A DNA stretch of 64,000 bases from Nocardioides seonyuensis (GTDB taxonomy: Bacteria > Actinomycetota > Actinomycetes > Propionibacteriales > Nocardioidaceae), in assembly GCF_004683965.1 (NCBI RefSeq), contig NZ_CP038436.1:2728001-2792000 (forward strand), read 5' to 3'. The notes beneath the pieces were generated by a model. That model had not been told where the DNA came from. It saw only the letters and a list, made by a program, of their open reading frames with translations, and did not search any database. Numbering within the stretch: the first letter of the stretch is position 1; each line of letters opens with the position of its first letter. Position numbers and translations under genes: made by a program. Of the stretch, positions 44,786-53,738 are shown in pieces.

Positions 44786-45744
44786 GTCTGCCGCAGGGCT
44801 GGGAGCAGCTCGCTGGTGGCCCAGTCGAGGAACTCCTCCTGGTGGTCACCACCGATCTGGATCAGTGCCAGGTCGGTGAACCCGGCCTCGCGCCACGCGG
44901 CCGCGGCCTCCACCACCGCGCCGACGTCGTCGCCGCAGGGGATGGAGCCGGCGACGTCCTCGGGGCGGACGAACTGGCTGGCGCCCGCGAAGCCGGCGGT
45001 CCCCGGGAGCTCGGCATTGACCTTCCAGCCCCCACCGAACCAGCGGAACTGCTCGTGGGCACGCTGCACGGCGGCGTCGCGGTCGGTGTCGAAGCAGATC
45101 GGCATCTGCCCGATCCGTCGCTCGCCCCGCGACCCCGCGGACGACCAGCTCTCCACGAGGTCGCCGTCGGGCTCGGTGGTCACCATGTGGTCGGCCAGCG
45201 GGGCGAGGGCCTCGACCGACTGGGCTCCGGAGACGGCGGCCGCGATCGGCACCCGGGACTCCGGCAGGTCCCACAGCTTGGCGGAGTCGACACGGAAGTG
45301 CTTGCCCTCGCGGGTCACGTAGCCGCCGTCGAAGAGGGCGTTGATGATCTCCAGCGCCTCGACCAGCATCTCGTGCCGCACGTCGACGCTCGGCCAGCCG
45401 CGACCCACCACGTGCTCGTTGAGGTTCTCTCCCGAGCCGACGCCGAGGGTGAAGCGGCCACCCGAGAGCAGCTGCACGGTCGCGGCCTTCTGGGCGACCA
45501 CGGCCGGGTGGTAGCGGACCGTCGGGCAGGTCACGTAGGTCATCAGGTCGACCCGCTCGGTCACCTGGGTGACGGCGCCCAGCATGGACCACGCGTAGCC
45601 AGAGTGGCCCTGCTCGTCGAGCCACGGGAAGTAGTGGTCGCTCATCACCTCGAAGTCGAACCCCGCCGCCTCCGCGAGAGCGGCATGTCGGACCAGGTCG
45701 GGCGGCGAGACCTGCTCGGTCATCAGGGTGTATCCGATTCGCAT
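44782..45744 (-). CDS. F420-dependent LLM-class oxidoreductase
   Basis: A 320-residue luciferase-like TIM barrel of the G6PDH-type F420 family (TIGR03557-like). It has the N-terminal MRIGYTLMTEQ, SDHYFPWLDEQGHSGYAW where the substrate and F420 isoalloxazine sit, and RFTLGVGSGENLNEHVVG for the cofactor phosphate. It implies that the organism makes coenzyme F420. The substrate is unknown. The start at 45744 is the family start; the upstream open frame is an overlap with the intergenic region. A TACGAC stands 6 nt before it, an imperfect -10. Confidence 0.88.
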   Translation of the reverse strand: MRIGYTLMTEQVSPPDLVRHAALAEAAGFDFEVMSDHYFPWLDEQGHSGYAWSMLGAVTQVTERVDLMTYVTCPTVRYHPAVVAQKAATVQLLSGGRFTLGVGSGENLNEHVVGRGWPSVDVRHEMLVEALEIINALFDGGYVTREGKHFRVDSAKLWDLPESRVPIAAAVSGAQSVEALAPLADHMVTTEPDGDLVESWSSAGSRGERRIGQMPICFDTDRDAAVQRAHEQFRWFGGGWKVNAELPGTAGFAGASQFVRPEDVAGSIPCGDDVGAVVEAAAAWREAGFTDLALIQIGGDHQEEFLDWATSELLPALRQT

Positions 45745-45803
45745 GGTGGCGTCGTACCCCCGTGGCCGTGGGCCATGCCGTGGGCCCTGCCATCGACCAG
45801 GTG

Positions 45804-46556
45804 TCAGCGGCGACCCATCGACTGGGCGAGTCGCAACGCGCGGTTGGGGATGACCCGGCTCAGCGCGGTGATCGTGCGGTACTGGGCGCCGGGGATCGAG
45901 TAGGCGCGTCCCTTGGCGAAGTCGTCGAGCGCGCGCGAGACGAGGAAGTCGGGCTCCAGCCACATGAAGCCGTCACCTCGCTTCACCTCCATGCGCTGGT
46001 GGAACTCGGTCTTGGTGAACCCCGGACACAGCGACATCACCCTGACCCCACGGGAGGCGTACTCAAGGTGGGCCCACTCGCTGAAGCTGTTGACCCACGC
46101 CTTCGCGGCGGAGTAGGTGCCACGCGGCAGGAAGGCCGCCACGCTGGAGACGTTGATGATCCCGCCCGTGCCGCGCTCGGCCATCGGCCCCAGCGCCGCG
46201 TGGCTCAGGCGCATCACCGCGGTGACCAGGACCTCGAGCATCGCGGTCTCCTCCTCGACGCTGTTGTCGAGGAAGCGCTTCTTCAGGCCGAAGCCGGCGT
46301 TGTTGACCAGGAGGTCGACCGGCTGGTCGCGGTCGCCCAGGCGTGCCTCTACGCGAGCCAGCCCGGCCCGCTCGGTCAGGTCGGCGGGCAGCACCTCGAC
46401 CGTGACGTCGTACGACGACCGCAGCGTGGCTGCGACGTCCTCGAGCCGCTCGGTGTCACGGGCGACCAGGACCAGGTCGTCGCCGCGCGCGGCGAGCTGG
46501 CGGGCGAACTCCAGGCCGATGCCGGCGGTGGCGCCGGTGATGAGTGAGGTCGTCAT
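45804..46556 (-). CDS. short-chain dehydrogenase/reductase
   Basis: A 250-residue classical SDR. The cofactor motif is LITGATAGIGLEFA (TGxxxGIG), followed by NNAGFG, the catalytic serine in INVSSVAAF and the YSAAK motif (Y and K). The basic residue after the second strand (VARDTERL) suggests NADPH. The substrate is unknown. GATGCT ends 6 nt before the ATG, another leaderless-type arrangement. It diverges from the ParA-like gene by 66 bp. Confidence 0.9.
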   Translation of the reverse strand: MTTSLITGATAGIGLEFARQLAARGDDLVLVARDTERLEDVAATLRSSYDVTVEVLPADLTERAGLARVEARLGDRDQPVDLLVNNAGFGLKKRFLDNSVEEETAMLEVLVTAVMRLSHAALGPMAERGTGGIINVSSVAAFLPRGTYSAAKAWVNSFSEWAHLEYASRGVRVMSLCPGFTKTEFHQRMEVKRGDGFMWLEPDFLVSRALDDFAKGRAYSIPGAQYRTITALSRVIPNRALRLAQSMGRR

Positions 46557-46622
46557 GTGCCCAGCATCTCAGTGGACTCGTCCGCGCGTGGGCCCAGGCC
46601 CGGTCAGGCATGATGTGCGGTG

Positions 46623-47459
46623 ATGAGCACGCACACACCGGTGGTTCTCGCCGTAGCCAACCAGAAGGGCGGCGTCGCCAAGACGACGACCGTCGCCTCG
46701 ATCGGTGCTGCCCTGGCAGAGCTCGGCCAACGGGTCCTGCTGGTCGACCTCGACCCCCAGGCCTGTCTGACCTTCTCCCTGGGCATCGACCCCGAGGACC
46801 TCGACGTCTCGGTGCACCAGGTGCTCACCGCGGGGCTCGCTGCCACCGAGGTGATCATCGAGACCGAGGAGGGCGTCGACGTCCTGCCGGCCACGATCGA
46901 GCTCGCGCGCGCCGAGGCCGACCTGCTGACGCGCACGGGGCGTGAGCACGTCATCAAGAGTGTGCTCGAGCAGCTCGCGGAGGACCTCGCGGACGACGAG
47001 GACGGCCCCTACGACTGGGTGCTGCTCGACTGCCCGCCGTCCCTGGGCGTGCTCACCGTCGCCGCGCTCACCGCAGCCGACGGCGTGCTGATCCCGCTCC
47101 AGTGCGAGACGCTCTCGCACCGCGGCGTGGGCCAGCTGCTCGACACCGTGCACGACGTCCGCCGTTTCACCAACCGCGGGCTCGAGGTGTGGGGAGTCCT
47201 GCCGACGCTCTACGACGGCCGCACCAACCACGCGCGCACTGTCCTGGAGACGATCAGCGACACCTACGACCTCGAGGTGGTCGAGCCGCCGATCCCCAAG
47301 ACCATCAAGTTCGCCGAGGCGCCGGCAGCCGGTCGGTCCATCCTGGCCACCAGCCGCAGCAGCAAGGGTGCCAAGGCCTATCGCGAGGTGGCTGCCAACC
47401 TCGTCGCGCGGGCGGCACGACCGAAGCCGCGCCGCTCGGCGAAGAAGAAGAGGGCCTGA
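46623..47459 (+). CDS. ParA/Soj-family ATPase
   Basis: A 278-residue deviant-Walker ATPase. It begins VVLAVANQKGGVAKTTTVASI, where KGGVAKTT is the ParA Walker A with the signature lysine. The switch II aspartate lies in WVLLDCPPSLGVL. It lacks an N-terminal DNA-binding extension. The basic C-terminal tail (RPKPRRSAKKKR) could contact DNA or the membrane. No parB or parS site is adjacent, so this is not the chromosomal parAB locus. The position next to rhlE matches a mycobacterial ParA-related gene. GTG 46620 is an alternative start. Confidence 0.88.
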   Translation: MSTHTPVVLAVANQKGGVAKTTTVASIGAALAELGQRVLLVDLDPQACLTFSLGIDPEDLDVSVHQVLTAGLAATEVIIETEEGVDVLPATIELARAEADLLTRTGREHVIKSVLEQLAEDLADDEDGPYDWVLLDCPPSLGVLTVAALTAADGVLIPLQCETLSHRGVGQLLDTVHDVRRFTNRGLEVWGVLPTLYDGRTNHARTVLETISDTYDLEVVEPPIPKTIKFAEAPAAGRSILATSRSSKGAKAYREVAANLVARAARPKPRRSAKKKRA

Positions 47460-47462
47460 ACC

Positions 47463-48836
47463 TCAGTCCTTGACGGGCGCGCCGCCGCGGGACCGGGTTC
47501 GGCTGCGCTTGCGCCGGGGACGCGAGGACCCCTCGCCGGACGGCTTCTCGCTCGCACCGCGGTTGCCCTGACCACCACCCTGAGCGCCGCTGCGCTCGCG
47601 GGGAGCCTTCTTCTCCACCGGGGCCGGCGGGACGATGCGGCCCTTCGTGCCCGGCGCGATGCCCTGGTCGTGGTAGAGGTGCTCGGAGGTCGAGTAGGTC
47701 TCCTGCGGCTCGGGGAACGGCAGGTCGAGGGTCTTGTTGATCATCTTCCAGCGGTGGATGTCGGCCCAGTCGACCAGCGTGATCGCGGTGCCGGACGCGC
47801 CTGCTCGACCGGTGCGGCCGATGCGGTGGACGTAGGTCTTGTCGTCCTCCGGGCACGTGTAGTTGACCACGTGGGAGACGCCTCGCACGTCGATGCCTCG
47901 CGCGGCGACGTCGGTGCACACCAGCACCTTGAGCTTGTCCTCGCGGAACTTCGTGAGGGCCTTCTCGCGCGCCACCTGGGCCATGTCGCCGTGCAGCGGA
48001 GCTGCGGCGAAGCCGCGCTCGGCGAGGTCGTCGGCGATGCGCTGGGCCTGGCGCTTGGTGCGGGTGAAGACGATCATCTTCTCGGCGTCGTCGGCCTGCA
48101 GGACGCGACCGATGATCTCGGGCTTGTCGAGGTCGTGGGCCAGGTAGATGAACTGGGCCGTGGCGGGGACGGTGGAGTTCTCGTAGGAGGCCTCGGCACG
48201 GATGTTCATCGGGTGACGCAGGTGACGGCGGGCCAGGGCCACGATCGCCGAGGGCATCGTGGCGGAGAAGAGCATCGTCTGGCGGGTCTCGGGCGTGAAC
48301 GAGATGAGGCGCTCCACGTCGGGCAGGAAGCCCAGGTCGAGCATCTCGTCGGCCTCGTCCAGAACCAGCGCGTGGACGTGGGAGAGGTCCAGGGCCCGGC
48401 GGTTGGCGAGGTCGATCAGCCGCCCGGGGGTGCCGACCACGATGTCGACCCCGGTCTCCAGCGCCTCCAGTTGGCCCTCGTAGCCGACGCCGCCGTAGAC
48501 CGTCAGGACCCGGAGCCCGAGGTCCTTGCTGGCCAGGGCGAGGTCGTTGGAGACCTGGAGAGCCAGCTCACGGGTCGGTGCGACGATGAGGGCCTGCGGC
48601 TTGCCCTGGGGCATGTCGGCGTAGGCAGGGTCCTTCGGGGTCACCGAGCGCTGCAGCACCGGGATGCCGAAGGCCAGCGTCTTGCCGGTGCCGGTGCGGG
48701 CCTGACCGATCAGGTCGGTGCCCACCAGGGCGACCGAGAGGGTCATCTCCTGGATGGCGAAGGGGGTGGTGATGCCCGCGCGATCGAGGGCGTCACAGAT
48801 GTCGGGGAGGACCCCGAGCTCACGAAATGTGGTCAC
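47463..48836 (-). CDS. rhlE: DEAD-box RNA helicase (RhlE-type)
   Basis: A 457-residue DEAD-box helicase. The Q motif is in TPFAIQEMTL. Motif I is ARTGTGKT, motif II VLDEADEM, motif III SAT, and motif VI HRIGRTGRAG. A basic/glycine-rich C-terminal tail (RPRRKRSRTRSRGG) is the usual RNA-binding extension. It probably acts in ribosome assembly or RNA turnover, especially in the cold. The GTG start gives VTTFRELGVLPD, the family N terminus. It is convergent with the ParA-like gene, with 3 bp between stops. Confidence 0.92.
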   Translation of the reverse strand: MTTFRELGVLPDICDALDRAGITTPFAIQEMTLSVALVGTDLIGQARTGTGKTLAFGIPVLQRSVTPKDPAYADMPQGKPQALIVAPTRELALQVSNDLALASKDLGLRVLTVYGGVGYEGQLEALETGVDIVVGTPGRLIDLANRRALDLSHVHALVLDEADEMLDLGFLPDVERLISFTPETRQTMLFSATMPSAIVALARRHLRHPMNIRAEASYENSTVPATAQFIYLAHDLDKPEIIGRVLQADDAEKMIVFTRTKRQAQRIADDLAERGFAAAPLHGDMAQVAREKALTKFREDKLKVLVCTDVAARGIDVRGVSHVVNYTCPEDDKTYVHRIGRTGRAGASGTAITLVDWADIHRWKMINKTLDLPFPEPQETYSTSEHLYHDQGIAPGTKGRIVPPAPVEKKAPRERSGAQGGGQGNRGASEKPSGEGSSRPRRKRSRTRSRGGAPVKD

Positions 48837-48960
48837 GGTGGTGATTCGCTTTCTTCAACTCAAGGGCTGCGATGCGGCGCACCCAGAGTCGAGAGACGCA
48901 CCGCGCACATACAGGGCTGGCGCCGCACATCGGGGCGCCTGTCCGCCTCGATGCTATCGG

Positions 48961-48966
48961 TAGGGT
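48961..48966 (+). promoter_or_regulatory. leaderless -10 (TAGGGT) of the ferritin-like gene
   Basis: TAGGGT ends 6 nt before the ATG at 48973. Confidence 0.55.
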
Positions 48967-48972
48967 TCGCCC

Positions 48973-49674
48973 ATGACTGAATCGCCCGCTCCGGGCCCCG
49001 GCGACGCGCCGCTCGACGAGGACTACCGACTGGCCGCCGTCGACCTGCTCGGCGCCATCGCCTACGGCGAGCTCTCGGCGTGGGAACGCCTTGCCGCCGA
49101 CGCCGCGATGGCCCCCACGATCGAGGACAAGATGGCGATCGGTGCCATGGCCTCCGCCGAGTTCGCCCACCTCGAGCGGCTGCGTGATCGGCTGGTCCAG
49201 CTCGGCGCCGACCCTGCCGAGGCGATGGGGGAGTTCATGGAGGGCTTCGACCAGTTCCACGCCCACACGGCTCCCTCCGACTGGTACGAAGGCCTCGTCA
49301 AGGCCTTCGTCGGCGACGGCCTGGCCGCCGACTTCTACCGCGAGATCGCCGCCTACCTCGACGCCGACACCCGCGAGGTCATCATCGCCTCGCTGGAGGA
49401 GACCGGGCAGACGGCGTTCGTGGTCGAGCACGTCCGCGCGGGCATCGCTCGCGACCACCGGCTGGCGGGTCGACTGGCCCTGTGGGGTCGACGGCTCATG
49501 GGGGAGGCCCTCACCCAGGCGCAGCGCGTGGCGGCCGAGCGCGACGCCCTCAGCTCCCTGCTCGCAGGCGGGGTCGACCGACCCGGCCTCGACCTGGCCG
49601 CCCTGGGGCGGATGTTCACGCGCCTCACCGAGCGCCACGCCCAGCGGATGAGCGAGCTCGGCCTCGACGCCTGA
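48973..49674 (+). CDS. ferritin-like fold protein
   Basis: A 233-residue all-helical protein of the actinobacterial ferritin-like fold family. Carboxylate/histidine positions that could hold a di-iron site are seen in YGELSAWERLA, MASAEFAHLERL and VVEHVRAGI. The family is sometimes annotated as tRNA hydroxylase-like (MiaE-related), but this is unproven. The conserved position between rhlE and the DUF3107/TetR pair matches mycobacteria. It ends 12 bp before a strong terminator hairpin. Confidence 0.82.
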   Translation: MTESPAPGPGDAPLDEDYRLAAVDLLGAIAYGELSAWERLAADAAMAPTIEDKMAIGAMASAEFAHLERLRDRLVQLGADPAEAMGEFMEGFDQFHAHTAPSDWYEGLVKAFVGDGLAADFYREIAAYLDADTREVIIASLEETGQTAFVVEHVRAGIARDHRLAGRLALWGRRLMGEALTQAQRVAAERDALSSLLAGGVDRPGLDLAALGRMFTRLTERHAQRMSELGLDA

Positions 49675-49686
49675 GTCCTGACACGA

Positions 49687-49719
49687 AGAAGCCCCGCACC
49701 GAGACGGTGCGGGGCTTCT
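49687..49719. terminator. bidirectional intrinsic terminator
   Basis: A perfect 14-bp stem (AGAAGCCCCGCACC with its complement) and a 5-nt loop, between the stops of the ferritin-like and GlsB-type genes, which face each other. The U-tract is poor, as is common in high-GC actinobacteria. Confidence 0.85.
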
Positions 49720-49731
49720 CGCGTGAAGGGA

Positions 49732-50010
49732 TCAGACCTTGCTGGAGCTGCGTCCGGTGACTGCGGAGGCGATCATCACGAGCACGGCAGCCACGACGAT
49801 CTGCCAGATGTGGCGCCACCAGTCGATGCCGCTGGTCGTCGGGTCGAAGAACATCGAGTAGAGGAAGGTGCCCAGCAGCACACCGCCGATACCGCACACG
49901 ATCGTGAGCCACAGCGGGATGTTGTCGCGGTCGCCCGGGGCGACGAACTTGCCCAGGAGGCCGATGATCACACCGCCGATGAGGGCTACCAGAATGTCGG
50001 ACAGATCCAT
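49732..50010 (-). CDS. GlsB/YeaQ/YmgE-family membrane protein
   Basis: A 92-residue membrane protein with three helices (about residues 6-24, 32-51 and 66-85) and the family glycine pattern GGVIIGLLGKFVAPGD. These are general-stress or transglycosylase-associated membrane proteins of unknown mechanism. An AAAGG ribosome binding site precedes the ATG. It is monocistronic and ends at the strong hairpin. Confidence 0.88.
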   Translation of the reverse strand: MDLSDILVALIGGVIIGLLGKFVAPGDRDNIPLWLTIVCGIGGVLLGTFLYSMFFDPTTSGIDWWRHIWQIVVAAVLVMIASAVTGRSSSKV

Positions 50011-50139
50011 GAGAGGTTGCCTTTCAGGTCGGAGCCGCAGGGATCGCGGCGGGCCGGAACACCGGTACCCGCCCTCAAACTTCCCATGCGCCGGCCTCCC
50101 GGCCTACGACCTGCGTCCCGGCGCGTCGCCCGGGTCCGC

Positions 50140-50358
50140 TCAGCGGAAGCCGACGGTCCCGCTGGTGGCGACGCCGAGCTCGAGGTAGGCCACCTTGTCG
50201 GAGGGTACGACGACCGCGCGGCCCTTGTTGTCCTCCAGGCGGAAGGTCGCGTTGTTCGAGAGAGCCTCCTCGAGGCGGCTCTGGACCTCCTCGGCAGGGA
50301 TGTCGGTGTCGACGACCAGTTCGCGAGAGGCGTGCAGCACGCCGATCTTGACCTCCAC
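50140..50358 (-). CDS. DUF3107 protein
   Basis: A 72-residue small protein: EVKIGVLHASRELVVDTDI, then LEDNKGRAVVVPSDKVAYLE. This matches DUF3107 (the mycobacterial TB9.4 type), which always lies beside a TetR regulator as here. The function is unknown. A strong GGAGAACC-type site precedes the start. It lies 15 bp downstream of the TetR gene and is probably co-transcribed with it. Confidence 0.88.
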   Translation of the reverse strand: MEVKIGVLHASRELVVDTDIPAEEVQSRLEEALSNNATFRLEDNKGRAVVVPSDKVAYLELGVATSGTVGFR

Positions 50359-50373
50359 AGGTTCTCCTTCTTC

Positions 50374-51012
50374 TCAGTTCTCGTCGGTCAGGGGATAGCC
50401 CGCGATCCCACGCCAGGCAAGGCCGGAGATCAGTGCAGCAGCGGTCTTCTGGGGGATCTCGCCGCCGCCCGCCAGCCAGAACCTCGCCGAGACCTGTGCC
50501 ATTCCCACCAAGGAGGCGGCGAGCAGCTCGGAGGCCTCGTCGGGCAGGCCGGTGTCGGCCTTGATCACCTGGGCGATCTCGGTGGCGATCTCGGTGGTGA
50601 CCCGGTCCACGCGCGTGCGGACCTCGGGCTCGGAGGTCAGGTCGGACTCGAAGACGAGGCGGAAGGCTCCGGTCTCGGAGGACACGTAGGAGTAGAACGC
50701 CTGGATCGTGGCCTCGACACGTGCCTTGTTGTCCGAGGTGGAGGCGAGCGCCTCGCGGCAGTTCTCGACGATCGTGCTGCACGAGGCATCGAGCAGCGCG
50801 AGGTAGAGGTCCATCTTGCCGGGGAAGTGCTGGTAGAGGACCGGCTTCGAGACACCGGCACGGTCGGCGATGTCGTCCATCGCGGCGGCGTGGTAGCCCT
50901 GCGCGACGAAGACCTCCAACGCCGAGTCGAGCAGCTGGGCCCGACGCTCGCGCCGTGGCATGCGAGCGCCTCGCGGGCGTTGGCCGAGTTCGTCGATGCC
51001 CTCAGTGCTCAC
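50374..51012 (-). CDS. TetR-family transcriptional regulator
   Basis: A 212-residue TetR protein. The helix-turn-helix is ARMPRRERRAQLLDSALEVF to DDIADRAGVSKPVLYQHF, and the C-terminal ligand domain is helical. It is the conserved partner of DUF3107 (Rv3208-like). The target is unknown; autoregulation of the pair is likely. The start at 51012 (GTG) follows GGAGGAGGAAC at ideal spacing, so this is a leadered, well-translated gene unlike many neighbours. An internal ATG at MPRRERR is a weaker alternative. Confidence 0.88.
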   Translation of the reverse strand: MSTEGIDELGQRPRGARMPRRERRAQLLDSALEVFVAQGYHAAAMDDIADRAGVSKPVLYQHFPGKMDLYLALLDASCSTIVENCREALASTSDNKARVEATIQAFYSYVSSETGAFRLVFESDLTSEPEVRTRVDRVTTEIATEIAQVIKADTGLPDEASELLAASLVGMAQVSARFWLAGGGEIPQKTAAALISGLAWRGIAGYPLTDEN

Positions 51013-51116
51013 ATGTTCCTCCTCCTCGGCCGGCAACACTCGCCAGCGTCCACTCTCCCTGGTCACGGAGCCTATCCGGGTGCGGTGCCCACGGCTCTGC
51101 GCGACCCTCCGGAACG

Positions 51117-51152
51117 CACGCGGACCCCGGGATTGCTCCCGGGGTCCGCGTG
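51117..51152. terminator. intrinsic terminator downstream of the M6 protease gene
   Basis: A perfect 16-bp stem (CACGCGGACCCCGGGA and its complement) with a TTGC loop. It is placed to end transcription of the leftward M6 protease gene and insulate the TetR gene. Confidence 0.85.
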
Positions 51153-51193
51153 TGTTGACGTCCGGCCTCAGCCGGAGCGCTCGAGCGTGCCGA

Positions 51194-53497
51194 TCAGGGC
51201 GCTGCCGGGTTGGACACGTCGACGGTCAGGAACGCACCGTCGTCGGCCATCACGGTCGCCTTGACCCCGACGCCAGCCACCTTGACGGAGTTCTGCGGCG
51301 CAGCCTCGTCGTAGTAGGCGAGCGGGTCGGTGTCGTCGAACGTGGCCTTCTGCGCCACGCCACCGGCACAGGCCTCCACCGTCTCGACGGTGGGGTTCTT
51401 CCTGGTCCCGCCGGCGACCTCCTTGTGCAGGCAGACCGGGTCGACGGTGTCGAGACCGAACGTCGCGTCGAACGGCTCGCGGCGGTTGGTCGGGCTGGTG
51501 CCGTCGGGGTAGGTGAACGAGTTCGGGAACGCGTCCACGACCATCGCCTGGCCGGCGCCCGGGTGGGTCGCCACGTTGTTGTCGGCGTAGGACTTGTCGA
51601 CGTACCAGACCAGCATGCCGTCCTGGAAGGGGAAGAACTCCACCTTGTCGGGAGCGGTGAGCCCGAACGAGAACTGGTAGGGACCCTGCTGCAGGGTCTG
51701 GTCCCAGCCGACGTACTGCCTGTTCTCCAGCAGGTAGTAGCGCGGGGCGTCGATCGCGCCGCTGCCGGTCGACCTAGTCCAGCCGTCCACGGTCCAGCCG
51801 TTGTCGCCGCTCTCGGCGCCGTCGGTGAACGTGCCCTCGGAGCTCTTCACCGCGATGGTGTCGAGGAACGCGCCGTACTCGTTGTAGCCGCCGTCGGTCT
51901 TGTAGAGGAAACGGAAGAGCGAGGCCTGGCCGCCGGGCTTGTAGCTGTAGCGCAGCCCGACCCAGCGTCCGTTGGACGACCCGTCGACAGGCTTGCCGAC
52001 GTTGGTCCACGTCTTGCCCTCGTCGAGGGAGTACTGGGCGTAGAGGTAGTCGTATCCCGCCTCGATGCTGTAGTTGGCCTTGGCGGTCACCGTCACCGAG
52101 CTCGAGGCCGGGACCGTGCGGGTCAGCGAGTTGGAGAGGTCGTCACCGCGCCCGGACCACCACGCGTGCGCACCCTCGGGGGGTGTGGCGTAGTCGTAGG
52201 GGGTCGAGGAGTTCGGCAGGTTGACCTTGATCGCCTGGTCGGCGCCGTCGTAGGTGCGTTGCGACGGGCCGAGGTCGAAGGTGCCGCTCTCTCCGGCGTC
52301 GACCTCGGTGTAGTCCAGCCAGCCGAGGAAGAGCTTCTCCTCGGGGCCCATCAGGCCGGGGACGGTCCCGATGCCCTCGCCGCCCTCGGGCGCGTCCTCA
52401 CCGTGGCTGAGCCAGGAGCCGCTGGACATGAGGGTCCAGAAGGCGGTGCCGTTCTCGCCGCCCGCGGTGTCGTAGTAGTCGGGCAGGCCGAGGTCGTGGG
52501 CGAACTCGTGGGCGAAGACGCCCAGCCCGCCGTTCTCGGGCTCCACGGTGTAGTCACCGATGAAGTACTTGGAGCCGCCGATCTGGGCACCGCCGCCGAG
52601 GTTGTTCTCCGCGCCCACGGTGGGCCCGGTGGTGCCGTAGCCGGTGCCGACGTACCAGCGGTGCGACCAGATGGCGTCCTCGTCGGCGCCGGCCTCCTCG
52701 CCCTCGCCCGCGTGGACGGCCTGGAAGTGGTCGAGGTAGCCGTCGGGCTCGTTGAAGTCGCCGTCGGAGTCGAAGTCGTAGCGGTCCCACACGTCGAACT
52801 GGGCCAGGTAGGCGTCGATCTGCGCCGGGGTCTGGCCGGCGTCGAGCTGCGACTGGTACCACGCGTCGGCGGAGTCGTCGATGAACGCCCACGACCCGCC
52901 CGCGTCCTCGACGGTGTTGTCGCCGTAGGTCGACGCGTTGCCGGGGACCTTCACCCAGTCGGTGACCGTGTTGATCGCGGTGTAGCGGCCGGAGGAGACG
53001 TCCTTGTAGTAGTTCTTGAAGGACTCGCCGTCGCCGTTGAACATCTCCTCGTAGTGGGCCTTGTTGAAGTCGGGGACCCAGTAGGTGGAGTTGTCGACCT
53101 CTCGGTCGGGCGCGGGGATCTCGTTGTGCAGCGGGCCGGGGGTGGTGCCGAGCTTGCCCGACCCCGCGTCGCCGAACTCGGAGAGGACCGTGAAGATCTT
53201 GTCGGTCTTCTCGATCGGGAACTCGACGAACTCACCGGGCGCGATCTGCACGGTGGCGCCCTCGCTGCGCTGCTTCAGCTCGGCGCTGCCGTTCTGCAGC
53301 ATCGCCAGGGCCTTGGCGCGCCGGCGGTCCTGCTTCTTGGTGAGCGGGCCGGGGCGGTTGTCGGGCTTGACCTGCCTGTTCGAGTCGCTCGCGGAGGGAG
53401 ATCCGGACGGCTGTACTGCAGTGGCGGGCTGGGCGACGGTCAGTCCGAGCGCCAGCGCCGCTGTTCCGGCCACCAGGCCGGGCAGTGACTTGTTCAA
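51194..53497 (-). CDS. secreted M6-family metalloprotease (immune inhibitor A-like)
   Basis: A 767-residue secreted zinc protease. The signal peptide covers about residues 1-28. The M6 domain carries the zinc site HEFAHDLGLPD (H330, E331, H334, D340). The C-terminal region has a MAM/lectin-like beta domain (YLYAQYSLDEGKTWTNVG) and the VCLHKEVAGG tail seen in InhA proteins. It presumably degrades extracellular proteins. The start is TTG 53497 with AGAAGGAC 7 nt upstream; the upstream in-frame ATG codons lack a ribosome binding site and would spoil the signal peptide. It ends in a strong terminator. Confidence 0.9.
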   Translation of the reverse strand: MNKSLPGLVAGTAALALGLTVAQPATAVQPSGSPSASDSNRQVKPDNRPGPLTKKQDRRRAKALAMLQNGSAELKQRSEGATVQIAPGEFVEFPIEKTDKIFTVLSEFGDAGSGKLGTTPGPLHNEIPAPDREVDNSTYWVPDFNKAHYEEMFNGDGESFKNYYKDVSSGRYTAINTVTDWVKVPGNASTYGDNTVEDAGGSWAFIDDSADAWYQSQLDAGQTPAQIDAYLAQFDVWDRYDFDSDGDFNEPDGYLDHFQAVHAGEGEEAGADEDAIWSHRWYVGTGYGTTGPTVGAENNLGGGAQIGGSKYFIGDYTVEPENGGLGVFAHEFAHDLGLPDYYDTAGGENGTAFWTLMSSGSWLSHGEDAPEGGEGIGTVPGLMGPEEKLFLGWLDYTEVDAGESGTFDLGPSQRTYDGADQAIKVNLPNSSTPYDYATPPEGAHAWWSGRGDDLSNSLTRTVPASSSVTVTAKANYSIEAGYDYLYAQYSLDEGKTWTNVGKPVDGSSNGRWVGLRYSYKPGGQASLFRFLYKTDGGYNEYGAFLDTIAVKSSEGTFTDGAESGDNGWTVDGWTRSTGSGAIDAPRYYLLENRQYVGWDQTLQQGPYQFSFGLTAPDKVEFFPFQDGMLVWYVDKSYADNNVATHPGAGQAMVVDAFPNSFTYPDGTSPTNRREPFDATFGLDTVDPVCLHKEVAGGTRKNPTVETVEACAGGVAQKATFDDTDPLAYYDEAAPQNSVKVAGVGVKATVMADDGAFLTVDVSNPAAP

Positions 53498-53738
53498 GTG
53501 GGTGTCCTTCTGGGTGGGGATTGGACGGCCCGACCTGACCATGCCGGGGGATCTGGACATGGTCACGATGAGTCAGGCCGGTGTAGTCCACCTCACACGC
53601 CGCGATCGCGCAAGGTTCTCGAAAGTGGCGAGTCGCGTCCGCATCGCGGGACGTCGTACGGCGGCGCGTCCGGGCGCGGGGAACATGGAGGGCGTCGCCG
53701 AGGTTGCACCGTCAACCCGCCCGCAGAGGAGATTTTCA

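Noticed and set aside
46623..47459. Chromosome-partition parA near the replication origin
   Set aside because: No parB, parS (TGTTTCACGTGAAACA-type), gidB or rnpA-rpmH genes are nearby. It matches an orphan ParA-like gene instead.
50075..50782. 235-codon minus-strand frame over the DUF3107/TetR genes
   Set aside because: Arg/Gly-rich shadow of two well-supported genes in the same orientation but another frame.
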